Positions 8,642 to 17,287 of a stretch of 64,000 nucleotides of DNA are shown here, piece by piece. Made by a program: the position numbers and the translations under genes. This DNA is from Thermophagus xiamenensis. Lineage in GTDB: Bacteria > Bacteroidota > Bacteroidia > Bacteroidales > Marinilabiliaceae. The notes under the pieces are model-generated. The model was given only the letters and a program-made list of their open reading frames with translations. It searched no databases and was not told the origin of the DNA. The DNA lies in assembly GCF_900112795.1 (NCBI RefSeq), contig NZ_FONA01000008.1:1-64000 (forward strand), written 5' to 3'. Every line of letters starts with the position of its first letter. Position 1 is the first letter of the stretch.

Positions 8642-8936
8642 TCAGCTTTTCAACAGCTTATTTTTATTTTTTATTGTCATAAACACCAGGAAAGCGGTAA
8701 TCACAAACAACCCAACAGCTGCTATAACCTTTCTTACCGCCTCATTGAAAGAAGAAAAAAGTGTGATATAAAACCCCCACTACGGCAAACTGGAACAGAC
8801 CTAAAGAGTGTAATCTGTATTTTTTAGGAATAGTCCATTTTGCATTGGTCATTAACAATCCCGAAACACCCATACCTGCAAAAAGAAACAATCGGGCAAA
8901 AGAGCTTTGGTGATTTAATAAGTAATTTTTATACGA
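8642..8936 (-). pseudogene. Frameshifted small membrane protein relic
   Basis: Read on the minus strand, 8936 to about 8757 encodes a hydrophobic segment containing LFLFAGMGVSGLLMTNAKW and HSLGLFQFAVVGVLY. It then hits a T-rich run (about 8750-8765) and stops. The sequence continues in another frame as FNEAVRKVIAAVGLF and VITAFLVFMTIKNKNK with a stop at 8642-8644. Joined, the two parts would make a protein of about 100 residues with three to four membrane spans. No start codon is evident at the 5' end, where an intergenic-element terminus-like sequence (8920-8938) abuts it. The family is not recognised. Confidence 0.4.
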
Positions 8937-8982
8937 ATGGAAGAATTATTTCTTATAATTTCCGCAATGTTTTATCAAAATA

Positions 8983-9591
8983 CTACCTTGGTTGAAAGTC
9001 CCTTAGTCTTTCATAAGCCCTTCTTAAACTATCGCTCTGAGACATTGCAAATTCAATATTCCATAAATTAAAAACAAATTCCGTTAAGCGACCATTGTAA
9101 TTAGGACCTATTTTTGCATTTATATTAATCGGGACAATTTCTTCTCTAATATCTCTTCTTCTTGAATGTTTAGCCAATTGAATTAAAGTACTTTTAGGAT
9201 CCGGCAAACCATCAGGATCCCGAGGAATTCTATCAACAGAAATCTTAAAAAAACGTGCAAGACCCTTTCTGTCTGCCAGAAGCCATGCCTCTACCTCACG
9301 CACAGCAATTCGAAAAATAAAATTTGGATTCAGTTCAAAATTAATCCAATCATCTATTAATTCTAAAGGACAACCATAATTATCAAGGTCGGCAAGCATA
9401 AAATGAGGATTCACTACCGATGCTTGGTTAAATCCTCTAATATTGGTTTTCAAATAGCCAAATCCATTCCCTGGATAGGTTTCATGTACTCTATATTTAT
9501 CAGGAAACTTTTTTAACAGTTGGGACATCACTGCCCCACTAAGATCGTCTTCATAAATCAAAGTAACATACAATAAATCACTCATTTTCAT
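8983..9591 (-). CDS. TOPRIM-like / DUF4276-like partner of an AAA ATPase
   Basis: This 202-residue protein has an acidic N-terminal strand end (YEDD, residues 13-16), a FMLADLDNYG strand with a DxD pair (about 66-68) and an IAVREVEAWLLADRKGLARFF segment. These recall TOPRIM-fold and DUF4276 proteins that travel with ABC/AAA-type ATPases. TOPRIM proteins bind metal and cut or bind nucleic acid; here catalysis is inferred only from the acidic residues. The ATG at 9591 overlaps the ATPase stop as TGATG, so translation is coupled and the pair very probably works as one complex. Two-gene ATPase/TOPRIM cassettes such as PARIS and OLD-type systems act in phage defence. The assignment here is inference from architecture. 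Confidence 0.6.
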   Translation of the reverse strand: MKMSDLLYVTLIYEDDLSGAVMSQLLKKFPDKYRVHETYPGNGFGYLKTNIRGFNQASVVNPHFMLADLDNYGCPLELIDDWINFELNPNFIFRIAVREVEAWLLADRKGLARFFKISVDRIPRDPDGLPDPKSTLIQLAKHSRRRDIREEIVPININAKIGPNYNGRLTEFVFNLWNIEFAMSQSDSLRRAYERLRDFQPR

Positions 9592-10733
9592 CAAAAAAGA
9601 GCCAACTGACTGATATCCTTTGGTTTGGTACTGGGAAGTATAGCTTGTGCAGGGGTCATACCACCCTCTAACATTTTCTTAAAGGAAGGCAAAGATGAAG
9701 CCGGTTGAACCGTTGTGCCTTCAGTCGAAGGCATTAAGACAAGAATCTCATCCAACGAAATACCTTTATCGCTAAGCAAATCAGGGCTGTGCGATGTTAT
9801 CAAAACCTGTCTCTTTTTAGGCTTTTGTAATTTATAGATCAATGCAGGAATTTTGGAAACGATGGCACCATTCAAAGATAATTCCGGTTCTTCCAACAAA
9901 AGCAAGCTGTCCCCTTCCTGTAATGACCAAAGCAATCCGATAAGACGTAAAGTTCCGTCAGAAAACTGATCTTCCCGTTGTTTCCCGGCACTGGGTCGCC
10001 AATGATCATAAACCGCTTCCAAGTGAGGCCTTCCGTTTTCCTCTTTGAATTCAAACTGTTTAAATTGTGGAACCGCTATTTTCAATGCAGATTCAATTTT
10101 CCTTAACCAGGCATTTCGGGTATTTCTATTTACTTTTGAAATACGCTCCAAAAAACTCTTTCCAAAAGGATCGCCCGGCAAATCAGGTCCAGTAAACGAC
10201 TGCGGATGTTTTAACAATTGGGGTAACAAATGTTGATACACGATACTTTCCAAAAAACGTGCTATTTCCCTAAATTCTTTATTGGCATTTATTTGTTCCA
10301 AATGTGTTTGATACAACCGCTCTTTATCATTTTCGTCATGCTTATCGGGTCTGTTTAAAATTAACTTGTTTTTTTTCCATACCTTCTCATAAACAAGAAT
10401 GGGTAACCGGTAACCTCTAACTTCCTGTTTAATTCCTATGGCATATTTCCACAACACTTCCTTTGAACCGTATTCGGAAAGTTCTATTTCTACCTCTACT
10501 TCAGGATGCTTCCTGGCTGACAGGCATCTAATCTTGGATATTCCTCCACGGTCCAATACTGCATTTTGCAATCCTCCGCCTGCTTTAGCTATATCTCGTA
10601 AAAACCTGAAGACATCCAACAAATTAGACTTCCCCGAAGCATTAGGCCCGACAATAAAAGTCCGGCCACTTAATGGGACATCTATCTCTTTAAAATTCTT
10701 CCAATTTATTAGCTTTATTCGGGAAATGATCAT
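9591..10733 (-). CDS. AAA/ABC-type ATPase (AAA_21 family) of a two-gene cassette
   Basis: The 380-residue protein is a RecF/SMC-like ATPase. It begins with a RIKLINWKNFKEID strand-turn, Walker A GPNASGKS (residues 29-36) follows, the signature QFSDGTLRL lies near residue 258, Walker B is LLLLEEPELSL, and the H-loop is LITSHSPDLL. The C-terminal tail is short. Such ATPases act as sensors or regulators for an attached nuclease or TOPRIM partner, which is encoded immediately downstream with a one-base overlap. I start at ATG 10733; a GTG at 10736 is directly before it. The cassette sits in a repeat- and relic-rich stretch, consistent with an acquired defence locus. Confidence 0.8.
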   Translation of the reverse strand: MIISRIKLINWKNFKEIDVPLSGRTFIVGPNASGKSNLLDVFRFLRDIAKAGGGLQNAVLDRGGISKIRCLSARKHPEVEVEIELSEYGSKEVLWKYAIGIKQEVRGYRLPILVYEKVWKKNKLILNRPDKHDENDKERLYQTHLEQINANKEFREIARFLESIVYQHLLPQLLKHPQSFTGPDLPGDPFGKSFLERISKVNRNTRNAWLRKIESALKIAVPQFKQFEFKEENGRPHLEAVYDHWRPSAGKQREDQFSDGTLRLIGLLWSLQEGDSLLLLEEPELSLNGAIVSKIPALIYKLQKPKKRQVLITSHSPDLLSDKGISLDEILVLMPSTEGTTVQPASSLPSFKKMLEGGMTPAQAILPSTKPKDISQLALF

Positions 10734-11358
10734 CACTATACGTTTTTTGATTTTATTTAGCCATAATCCCTTTGAATACCGTATGCCGAAGACTTTAAAT
10801 CTTTAATAAAGTCTGTAGTCCTTATGTTTCTTTTTCCTAAAAAAGTCGGTTTATTCTTATTTCAAAATTACAATATTTTGCCAATCTCTTATAATACCAC
10901 ACCTAAAGGTTTTTGCTATTTTAACCTTCATTCAATTCTCAATTCCTCTGTTGGCTATTAATACAAGCAAAACCCAATGAAACGAGCATGGCGGCTTGCT
11001 GCCGCAAAAGAGCATGTATAATATTTGTTAAGCCATGCGAGTTCCATCCAGCCAATAACTTAAATAAAATTTATACGGATGAAAAAAAATAAATATACGT
11101 AGATTTTCCTACTCATGACATTAATAAAACCCATAGATATGGTAATAATACTCAACTCTCACCTTGTGAAAACCATATGGTTATTTAAAGAGGTCACTGT
11201 TATCCTGTGGTATAACCATCACATTTCGCTAAAAAAAAATGCTCCGCCCTCAAAATTCTCTTCAATAAACCGCTCAGCGTCATGACATCTCAGCATTTTA
11301 TTAAGTTCTTTCAAAAACTCTCTGCGTCATGGGGTCTTTGTGTTAAGAATAACTACTT
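10734..11358. other. Long intergenic region upstream of mfd
   Basis: No gene is supported in these 625 bases. The stretch holds a short copy of the dispersed structured element (listed separately, 10977-11092). Near 11270-11345 there is sequence containing CTCTGCGTCATGG and CTTTGTGTTAAG, reminiscent of widespread environmental intergenic repeats. Promoters for mfd (plus) and the ATPase cassette (minus) should lie here, but I could not fix either confidently. Confidence 0.5.
10977..11092 (+). repeat. Dispersed structured element, short form
   Basis: The copy begins ATGAAACGAGCATGGCGGC and ends TTATACGGATGAAA. GCATGGC (10986-10992) can pair with GCCATGC (11032-11038). An alternative local hairpin GCGGC (10991-10995)/GCCGC (11001-11005) overlaps the first arm. 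The same two alternatives, with compensating base changes, occur in the copy before murC. This copy carries no palindromic centre and ends about 270 bases before mfd. Confidence 0.7.
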
Positions 11359-14300
11359 TTGCAAAAAATTTTATCAGTGGAGTTGAGTGTTTTATTAGAG
11401 ATTTACAAAGACCATAAACAGGTAAAAGAATTAGCAAAGTGGGCAGGAACGGCAGAAGGTAACCTATACCTTAAGGGCCTTACGGGGTCGTCGGCAGCTG
11501 TGGCAGCAGCCACACAGGGAGCATCACACAAACACCTTTTTATCTTATATGACAAAGAGGAGGCCGCCTACTTTTATCACGATTTAATGCAATTGACAGG
11601 CGAGTCGGCAGTATTTTTTTTCCCATCCAGTTATAAGCGTTCTCCGGCTTTTGGACAAATCGACGGCAGCAATGTAATTCTTCGCACCCAGGCCTTAGAA
11701 CAACTTCAGAAAGATTCAGCCCCTTGCATGGTGGTAACCTATGCGGAAGCCTTACTGGAACGCGTTCCCTCCCGGAATGAAATGAAAGGTCAGTCAATGA
11801 CCATTCGAACCGGCGACCAGTTGGATATGGCTTTCGTCACCGATTTTTTGCAGGAAATTGGATTCCAACCTGTCGACTTTGTTTATGAGCCCGGGCAATA
11901 TTCGGTTCGCGGTTCTATTATCGACATCTATTCTTATGCCGATGAAGACCCTATTCGCCTGGACTTTTTTGGCGACGAAGTGGAAAGTATCCGCACTTTC
12001 GACATAGAAAGTCAGCTGTCTCGTAAAACGTTATCAACCATTTCAATTTATCCCAATCTGTCGGAAAAATCACAAGACGAAGAAAGCTATATCTCTTTAC
12101 CCGAATTTTTGGATAACCAAACCCGGTTATGGATTGAATCCCCCCTTCAGATAATAGAAAAAGTAAGGGATATTTATAATATGGTGGTTGAAAAAAATCG
12201 TCAAACCGATAAAGAAAACGACCAGGAGATTCCATCAGCCACAACACTTACCCACCCTGAAGAGCTGGAAAAGAAATTTAATCAGCACTCTAAAATCATC
12301 TGGGGCCGACAACTTTTGAACGATTCGTTACGCATAGTAACGTTCGAAACCTCACCTCAACCGGTATTCAAAAAGAATTTTGAACTACTCGAATCCGACA
12401 TTCAAAGAAAACAAGAAGAAGGATACCGAGTTTTCATACTTTCCGACAATCCCCGGCAGCTCGAACGCCTCAGGCAAATTTTCGAAGACAGAGACCAACA
12501 GCTTACTTACACCGAAATCAATAAAACACTCCACAGCGGGTTCATAGACCATCACCTGAAAATTTGTGTATATACCGACCATCAGATTTTTGACCGTTAT
12601 CATAAATTTTCTTTACGAACCGATAAAGCCAGGGCTGCCCGTCAGTCTTTATCCATTAAAGAGCTTACCAGACTTAATCCCGGCGATTACGTTGTGCACA
12701 TAGATCACGGGGTAGGTCGATTTGGGGGACTTGTCACCACCGATGTCAACGGACAAAAGCAGGAAGCTATCAAATTAATTTACAAGGATAATGATGTCAT
12801 CCTTGTAAACATTCACTCACTACACCGCATCAGCAAATTTAAGGGTAAGGATGGTGAACCACCGCGTATCAACAAATTGGGCACAGGGGCCTGGCAACGC
12901 ACAAAGGAAAAAACCAAAAAGAAGGTAAAAGATATAGCCCGCGAACTCATCTCCCTTTATGCTGCACGAAAAGCGCAACCCGGTTTTGCTTTTTCGCCCG
13001 ACTCGTTCATGCAGAAAGAGCTGGAAGCCTCCTTTATATTCGAAGACACACCTGACCAATATAAGTCAACGCAAGCCATAAAAAGAGACATGGAAGAAAA
13101 AACTCCCATGGACCGACTGGTGTGCGGCGATGTGGGTTTCGGAAAAACCGAACTGGCCATACGTGCAGCCTTTAAAGCGGTGAGCGACAACAAACAGGTG
13201 GCGGTTCTGGTGCCTACTACCATTCTGGCACTTCAACACTATCAAACATTTAAAGAGCGACTCAAAGATTTTCCTTGCCGGGTTGAATACATCAGCCGAT
13301 TAAGAAAGTCGTCGCAAATTAAACAGGTCATCAAAGACCTGAAAGAAGGTAAAGTAGACATTATTATAGGCACTCATCGACTTACCGGGAAAGACGTAGT
13401 ATTTAAAGATTTGGGACTACTTATTATTGATGAGGAACAACGCTTTGGCGTGGCCGTTAAAGAAAAACTTAAACGCTTAAAAGTAAATGTTGATACTTTA
13501 ACCCTTACAGCAACACCCATTCCGCGAACTCTCCAGTTTTCGTTGATGGGTGCCAGAGACTTGTCAATTTTGAATACGCCTCCGCCCAACCGGCACCCCA
13601 TCATTACCGAATTGCATGTTTTTAATGAAGCTATTATAAAAGAGGCCATCACCTATGAACTGGAACGCAACGGGCAGGTATTTTTTATTAACAACAGGGT
13701 GCAAAACATCTATGAACTGGAAAAAGCCATCAACCGGTGGCTGCCCGATGTTAGAACAGTTGTGGCACACGGGCAGATGGAGGGCCAGAAGCTCGAAAAA
13801 ATAATGCTCGACTTTATGGCCGGAGATTATGACGTGCTGATTGCCACCACCATAATTGAATCGGGTCTCGACATCCCCAATGCCAATACCATCATCATAA
13901 ACAATGCCCATCAATTTGGCCTTAGTGAGCTCCATCAGCTTAGGGGAAGGGTTGGCCGGTCCAATAAAAAGGCTTTTTGTTACCTTCTGGCACCTCCCTT
14001 GAACACGCTGACTAAAGATGCCCAACGCCGCTTACGCATCATCGAAGAGTTCTCAGACCTCGGAAGCGGATTCAACATTGCCATGCAAGATTTGGACATC
14101 AGAGGTGCCGGAAATTTGCTGGGTGCAGAACAAAGCGGATATATTGCTGACATCGGTTATGAGACCTATCAACGCATTCTGCAGGAGGCCATGCTGGAAC
14201 TTCGCGAAGAAGAATTCCCCGACCTTTTCAAAGATAAAGAGCCGCAAGATGAAGACCAGCAACCGTTTGTTCAGGACTGCCAGATTGAAACCGATATTGA

Positions 14301-14757
14301 AGTTAGAATTCCTGAATATTACATCTCCAATACGGCCGAACGAATGGAATTGTATCGGGAACTGGATAATATTAGTAACGAAGAAGATATAAAAAGTTTC
14401 GAGTATAAACTCAAAGACCGGTTCGGCCCCATTCCCGAACCCACAATAACATTGCTCGACATTGTAAGAGTAAGGTTAAAAGCCCAATCGATGGGCATCG
14501 AAAAGTTGGTGTTAAAAAATCAAACCGCACGTCTTTATTTTGTAAGCAACCCGCAAGCCCGATTTTATCAGTCGGAATGCTTCGGAAAAATCTTACAGTG
14601 GGTTCAGTCACATCCTAAAGATGTGCAAATGAAACAAAAGCAAGAGAAGCTAATCCTCAAAATAAAAAAGGTTGATAATATTCAAACATTAAATAAATTA
14701 CTCTGTGATATTATTGCTGATAAAACGTGTAAAGAAAACAGCCTTTCCTCTTCTTAA
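11359..14757 (+). CDS. mfd: Transcription-repair coupling factor
   Basis: Mfd is a DNA translocase that removes RNA polymerase stalled at lesions and recruits UvrA for nucleotide-excision repair. The 1132-residue protein has the N-terminal UvrB-like module, the RNA-polymerase-interacting domain (around GDYVVHIDHGVGRFGG, near residue 447), and RecG-type helicase motifs: Walker A GDVGFGKTE, DEEQRFG box, TATPIPRT and HQLRGRVGRS. The C-terminal domain follows. There is no ATG at the start: the frame opens with TTG at 11359, and GTG at 11377 is an alternative that fits the family N-terminus well. It is preceded by a repeat-rich gap and followed by a repeat array. Confidence 0.95.
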   Translation: MQKILSVELSVLLEIYKDHKQVKELAKWAGTAEGNLYLKGLTGSSAAVAAATQGASHKHLFILYDKEEAAYFYHDLMQLTGESAVFFFPSSYKRSPAFGQIDGSNVILRTQALEQLQKDSAPCMVVTYAEALLERVPSRNEMKGQSMTIRTGDQLDMAFVTDFLQEIGFQPVDFVYEPGQYSVRGSIIDIYSYADEDPIRLDFFGDEVESIRTFDIESQLSRKTLSTISIYPNLSEKSQDEESYISLPEFLDNQTRLWIESPLQIIEKVRDIYNMVVEKNRQTDKENDQEIPSATTLTHPEELEKKFNQHSKIIWGRQLLNDSLRIVTFETSPQPVFKKNFELLESDIQRKQEEGYRVFILSDNPRQLERLRQIFEDRDQQLTYTEINKTLHSGFIDHHLKICVYTDHQIFDRYHKFSLRTDKARAARQSLSIKELTRLNPGDYVVHIDHGVGRFGGLVTTDVNGQKQEAIKLIYKDNDVILVNIHSLHRISKFKGKDGEPPRINKLGTGAWQRTKEKTKKKVKDIARELISLYAARKAQPGFAFSPDSFMQKELEASFIFEDTPDQYKSTQAIKRDMEEKTPMDRLVCGDVGFGKTELAIRAAFKAVSDNKQVAVLVPTTILALQHYQTFKERLKDFPCRVEYISRLRKSSQIKQVIKDLKEGKVDIIIGTHRLTGKDVVFKDLGLLIIDEEQRFGVAVKEKLKRLKVNVDTLTLTATPIPRTLQFSLMGARDLSILNTPPPNRHPIITELHVFNEAIIKEAITYELERNGQVFFINNRVQNIYELEKAINRWLPDVRTVVAHGQMEGQKLEKIMLDFMAGDYDVLIATTIIESGLDIPNANTIIINNAHQFGLSELHQLRGRVGRSNKKAFCYLLAPPLNTLTKDAQRRLRIIEEFSDLGSGFNIAMQDLDIRGAGNLLGAEQSGYIADIGYETYQRILQEAMLELREEEFPDLFKDKEPQDEDQQPFVQDCQIETDIEVRIPEYYISNTAERMELYRELDNISNEEDIKSFEYKLKDRFGPIPEPTITLLDIVRVRLKAQSMGIEKLVLKNQTARLYFVSNPQARFYQSECFGKILQWVQSHPKDVQMKQKQEKLILKIKKVDNIQTLNKLLCDIIADKTCKENSLSSS

Positions 14758-14910
14758 ATTATTTGCGATTAGCATTGAATATTTATTGAATCGGAATATC
14801 AAAAAACATTTATATACAACCTTTCAAGTATTGATTCATGCTATATTTTTCTAAATTAGGATTTTAAATATTCAATCTTCTTTTATGGGCATGCCTCCAT
14901 TTTCTTCATT

Positions 14911-15094
14911 GCGACTCAATCGCATGCTCCGATGCGACTCAATCACATGCTTCGATGTGACTCAATCGCATGCTTCGATGCGACTCAATCGCATGCTTCG
15001 ATGCGACTCAATCGCATGCTTCGATGCGACTCAATCGCATGCTTCGATGCGACGCAATCACATGCTTCGATGCGACGCAATCACATGCTCCGAT
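14911..15094. repeat. Tandem array of eight 23 bp hairpin units
   Basis: Eight near-identical 23 bp units run without gaps from 14911 to 15094, followed by a partial unit. Each contains ATGCGA-ctcaa-TCGCAT, so each can fold as a six-base-pair stem with a five-base loop, plus the palindrome GCATGC. Some units differ at one stem base (for example TGTGA, TCACAT or GACGCAA). The array lies between the converging 3' ends of mfd and the response-regulator gene. Two overlapping open frames across it arise only because the repeat lacks stop codons. Confidence 0.9.
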
Positions 15095-15161
15095 GCGATA
15101 GATTTGAGCCCATTGGGCCATAAAATTAAGTTCTTAATATTACCCAATAGAATAGTTCAAT

Positions 15162-16244
15162 CTATTTTTCTACAGCCTCATTAATAACCACAATCATTTC
15201 TTCGGGTTGACCATCCCGATCCCGCAAAACCAATCCACAACACTTAAGAAAATGTGAATTGGTTTCGATAGACAATTCAACATTAGAGTCTTTTTCCTTA
15301 TTATTAAAAATATTAGCCAAAGCACCCTTATCAAATTTCATCCACGGGCGTAAAGTAAACACCGAATGGCCGCGCATGTCAAATGCCGGAGAAACATAAT
15401 CGCTAAATGTCTTATTATAATCGACAACTTCAAACAAATTATTAATAAGCAAAATAGCTCCCATTCCGGACAAAGCTGCTTCGCGCCATTTTTTTAATTC
15501 GTCAATTTGAGCCATATATCCCGAAACCTCAACCAACATCAACTGAAAAGCCGATGACCCATAAAAAGAGATGCGCGAAGCGTGTACAAAAACCTTTACC
15601 CTTTTTTGGTGAAAAGTTTTAATTACCATATAAAAGGGTTGTATCTCTTCACTATTTTCATCTTTAAAAACCTTTTCTGCTTTGGCCACCCATTCCTCAT
15701 CCACAAAATCGGTCAAATTAGCTCCTATCATATCTTCCATATAATGGGTTTTGAAAAGGTTAAGCGCCAAATTATTCAGATAACGAATCATCCCTTTCTG
15801 CACAATAACAATGGCAATAGGAGCTTTAGAAATATAATCCCGAAAACTTTGTTCCCGACGCTTTTGATCCAAATCGGCTTTATGGCGGTAGTAAGCCAGT
15901 TCCATGGTTATTCCCAACTCTTTTTTGGTAATGGGCTTTACCAGATAACCATAAGAGTTGGAAATAACGGCCCGTTCAACAACTTCTGAACTGGTATCGC
16001 CCGAAACAAAAATGACCGGAATTTCATATTCCCGCTGAATCTTTTCTGCCGCTTCGATACCATCCACATCCCCTTCCAGGTGTATGTCCATCAAAACAAT
16101 ATCAGGGTTACGACTCCTGGATTGTTGAAGTGCCTCTTCGCCCGTTTTACACCTACCAATTATTTCAAATCCCAAATCTTTTAAAAACAAAGAAAATATT
16201 GCTGATATAAATCGATCATCTTCTACTATTAAAACTTTTCTCAT
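15162..16244 (-). CDS. REC-PAS-PAS response regulator without output domain
   Basis: The 360-residue protein has an N-terminal receiver domain with the acidic pocket EDD (8-10), phospho-acceptor Asp53 (LMDIHL) and the conserved Lys in YLVKP near 105. After a coiled linker, about residues 130-240 and 250-355 form two PAS-like sensor folds. The first contains APIAIVIVQKGMIRYLN, the second GMGAILLINNLFEVVDYN. No histidine kinase, GGDEF, EAL or DNA-binding domain follows. It therefore looks like a sensor or relay that acts through protein contacts. No kinase gene adjoins it. It is divergent from coaX. Confidence 0.85.
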   Translation of the reverse strand: MRKVLIVEDDRFISAIFSLFLKDLGFEIIGRCKTGEEALQQSRSRNPDIVLMDIHLEGDVDGIEAAEKIQREYEIPVIFVSGDTSSEVVERAVISNSYGYLVKPITKKELGITMELAYYRHKADLDQKRREQSFRDYISKAPIAIVIVQKGMIRYLNNLALNLFKTHYMEDMIGANLTDFVDEEWVAKAEKVFKDENSEEIQPFYMVIKTFHQKRVKVFVHASRISFYGSSAFQLMLVEVSGYMAQIDELKKWREAALSGMGAILLINNLFEVVDYNKTFSDYVSPAFDMRGHSVFTLRPWMKFDKGALANIFNNKEKDSNVELSIETNSHFLKCCGLVLRDRDGQPEEMIVVINEAVEK

Positions 16245-16552
16245 AGTATGGTATAATTTTTGGTCATAACTTTAATTCAATTTTCCAAATCTCAATCAAG
16301 ATTAATTATTCAACTCATTTTAAGGCACTTGACAAACACATCCAAGAATTGCAACAAAACATATCAGTTACGTTTTTATAAGTTTTTTTAGAATACAAAA
16401 TACAGGTAATACTATTTATCCGAAAAAGAAACCAAATCAACTTAATCAATAACTTCTATCACCCAACATCAAGAATAGCCATAAATAAAACCAGATAAAG
16501 TTATACAAGAGGCATTCCTTCAATTATCAGGAAAGCTGTAACTTTGCACCAA
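16245..16552. promoter_or_regulatory. Divergent intergenic region with candidate coaX promoter
   Basis: About 300 AT-rich bases separate the response-regulator start from coaX. TAACTTTG at 16539-16546 matches the Bacteroidota -7 consensus TAnnTTTG. It would place the transcript start near 16553, which favours the ATG at 16571 as the coaX start. I could not identify a -33 element or a promoter for the opposite gene. Confidence 0.4.
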
Positions 16553-16570
16553 ATGGATCATTTTGAAAGT

Positions 16571-17287
16571 ATGAATTTAGCAATAGATCAGGGAAACAGC
16601 AGCATTAAACTGGGATTTTTTGACAAGAGCAAACTTATTGCTACTTACAAGCTGATTTTTCCTGACAAAAAAATGTTAAATGAACTTTGCCAGCTTCATG
16701 CGCCTCACAAAGTCATTTTATCATCGGTTACCAACAACACCCAACCTCTGGAAGAATTTTTCAGTTTAAAAAACATACCCTTTGTTAAATTAAATTCCAC
16801 AACCTCATTGCCCTTTAATCATCGGTATTCGACACCTGAAACATTAGGATTAGACCGGGTAGCTGCCATTGCCGGAGCAATAACTTTATATCCCGCCACC
16901 AACCTATTGGTGATTGATGCCGGAACAGCCATAACATTTGACTTGGTAGTGAATAACACTTTTATAGGCGGCAACATATCCCCGGGCCTGCAAATGCGCT
17001 TCAATGCGCTACACCAACAAACCCAAAAATTACCATTAATAAATAAGGGACCTTCTCCTTTTTGGGGAACTTCAACCCTTGAAGCCATAAGATCGGGAGT
17101 GCAATATGGGATAGCTATGGAAATTGATGGCTATATTCACCAGGCATCACAAAAATATCCCGGTCTCAAAACGATAATGACAGGCGGGGATGCAGATTTT
17201 TTTGTAACCTACACAAAAAATATCATCTTTGTAAATCCAAATTTAGTATTATACGGTCTCAACAGAATATTAGAATACGATGTGTAA
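16571..17287 (+). CDS. coaX: Type III pantothenate kinase
   Basis: CoaX phosphorylates pantothenate, the first step of coenzyme A synthesis. The ASKHA-fold enzyme shows the N-terminal phosphate motif AIDQGNSSIKLG, a central LGLDRVAAIAGA segment, VIDAGTAITFD and GGNISPGLQMR. At 238 residues it is normal for the family. I prefer ATG 16571 (MNLAIDQGN); in-frame ATG 16553 and TTG 16544 would extend it, but these overlap or touch the predicted transcription start. Its 3' end overlaps the next gene by eight bases, so it heads the envelope operon that runs through PpiD, an arrangement common in Bacteroidota. Confidence 0.93.
   Translation: MNLAIDQGNSSIKLGFFDKSKLIATYKLIFPDKKMLNELCQLHAPHKVILSSVTNNTQPLEEFFSLKNIPFVKLNSTTSLPFNHRYSTPETLGLDRVAAIAGAITLYPATNLLVIDAGTAITFDLVVNNTFIGGNISPGLQMRFNALHQQTQKLPLINKGPSPFWGTSTLEAIRSGVQYGIAMEIDGYIHQASQKYPGLKTIMTGGDADFFVTYTKNIIFVNPNLVLYGLNRILEYDV

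Noticed and set aside
10977-11020. A short peptide (MKRAWRL type) inside the dispersed element
   Set aside because: Several copies keep the start, but other copies have a stop or a different frame, while the hairpin pairing is kept by compensating changes. RNA or DNA structure is the better explanation.
14911-15094. The 23 bp array as a CRISPR
   Set aside because: Units are contiguous with no spacers, and no cas genes exist in the window.
14885-15184. Two overlapping frames across the 23 bp array that read as cysteine- and aspartate-rich repeat proteins
   Set aside because: They exist only because the repeat lacks stops in these frames; there is no start context, and the stem arms explain the sequence better.
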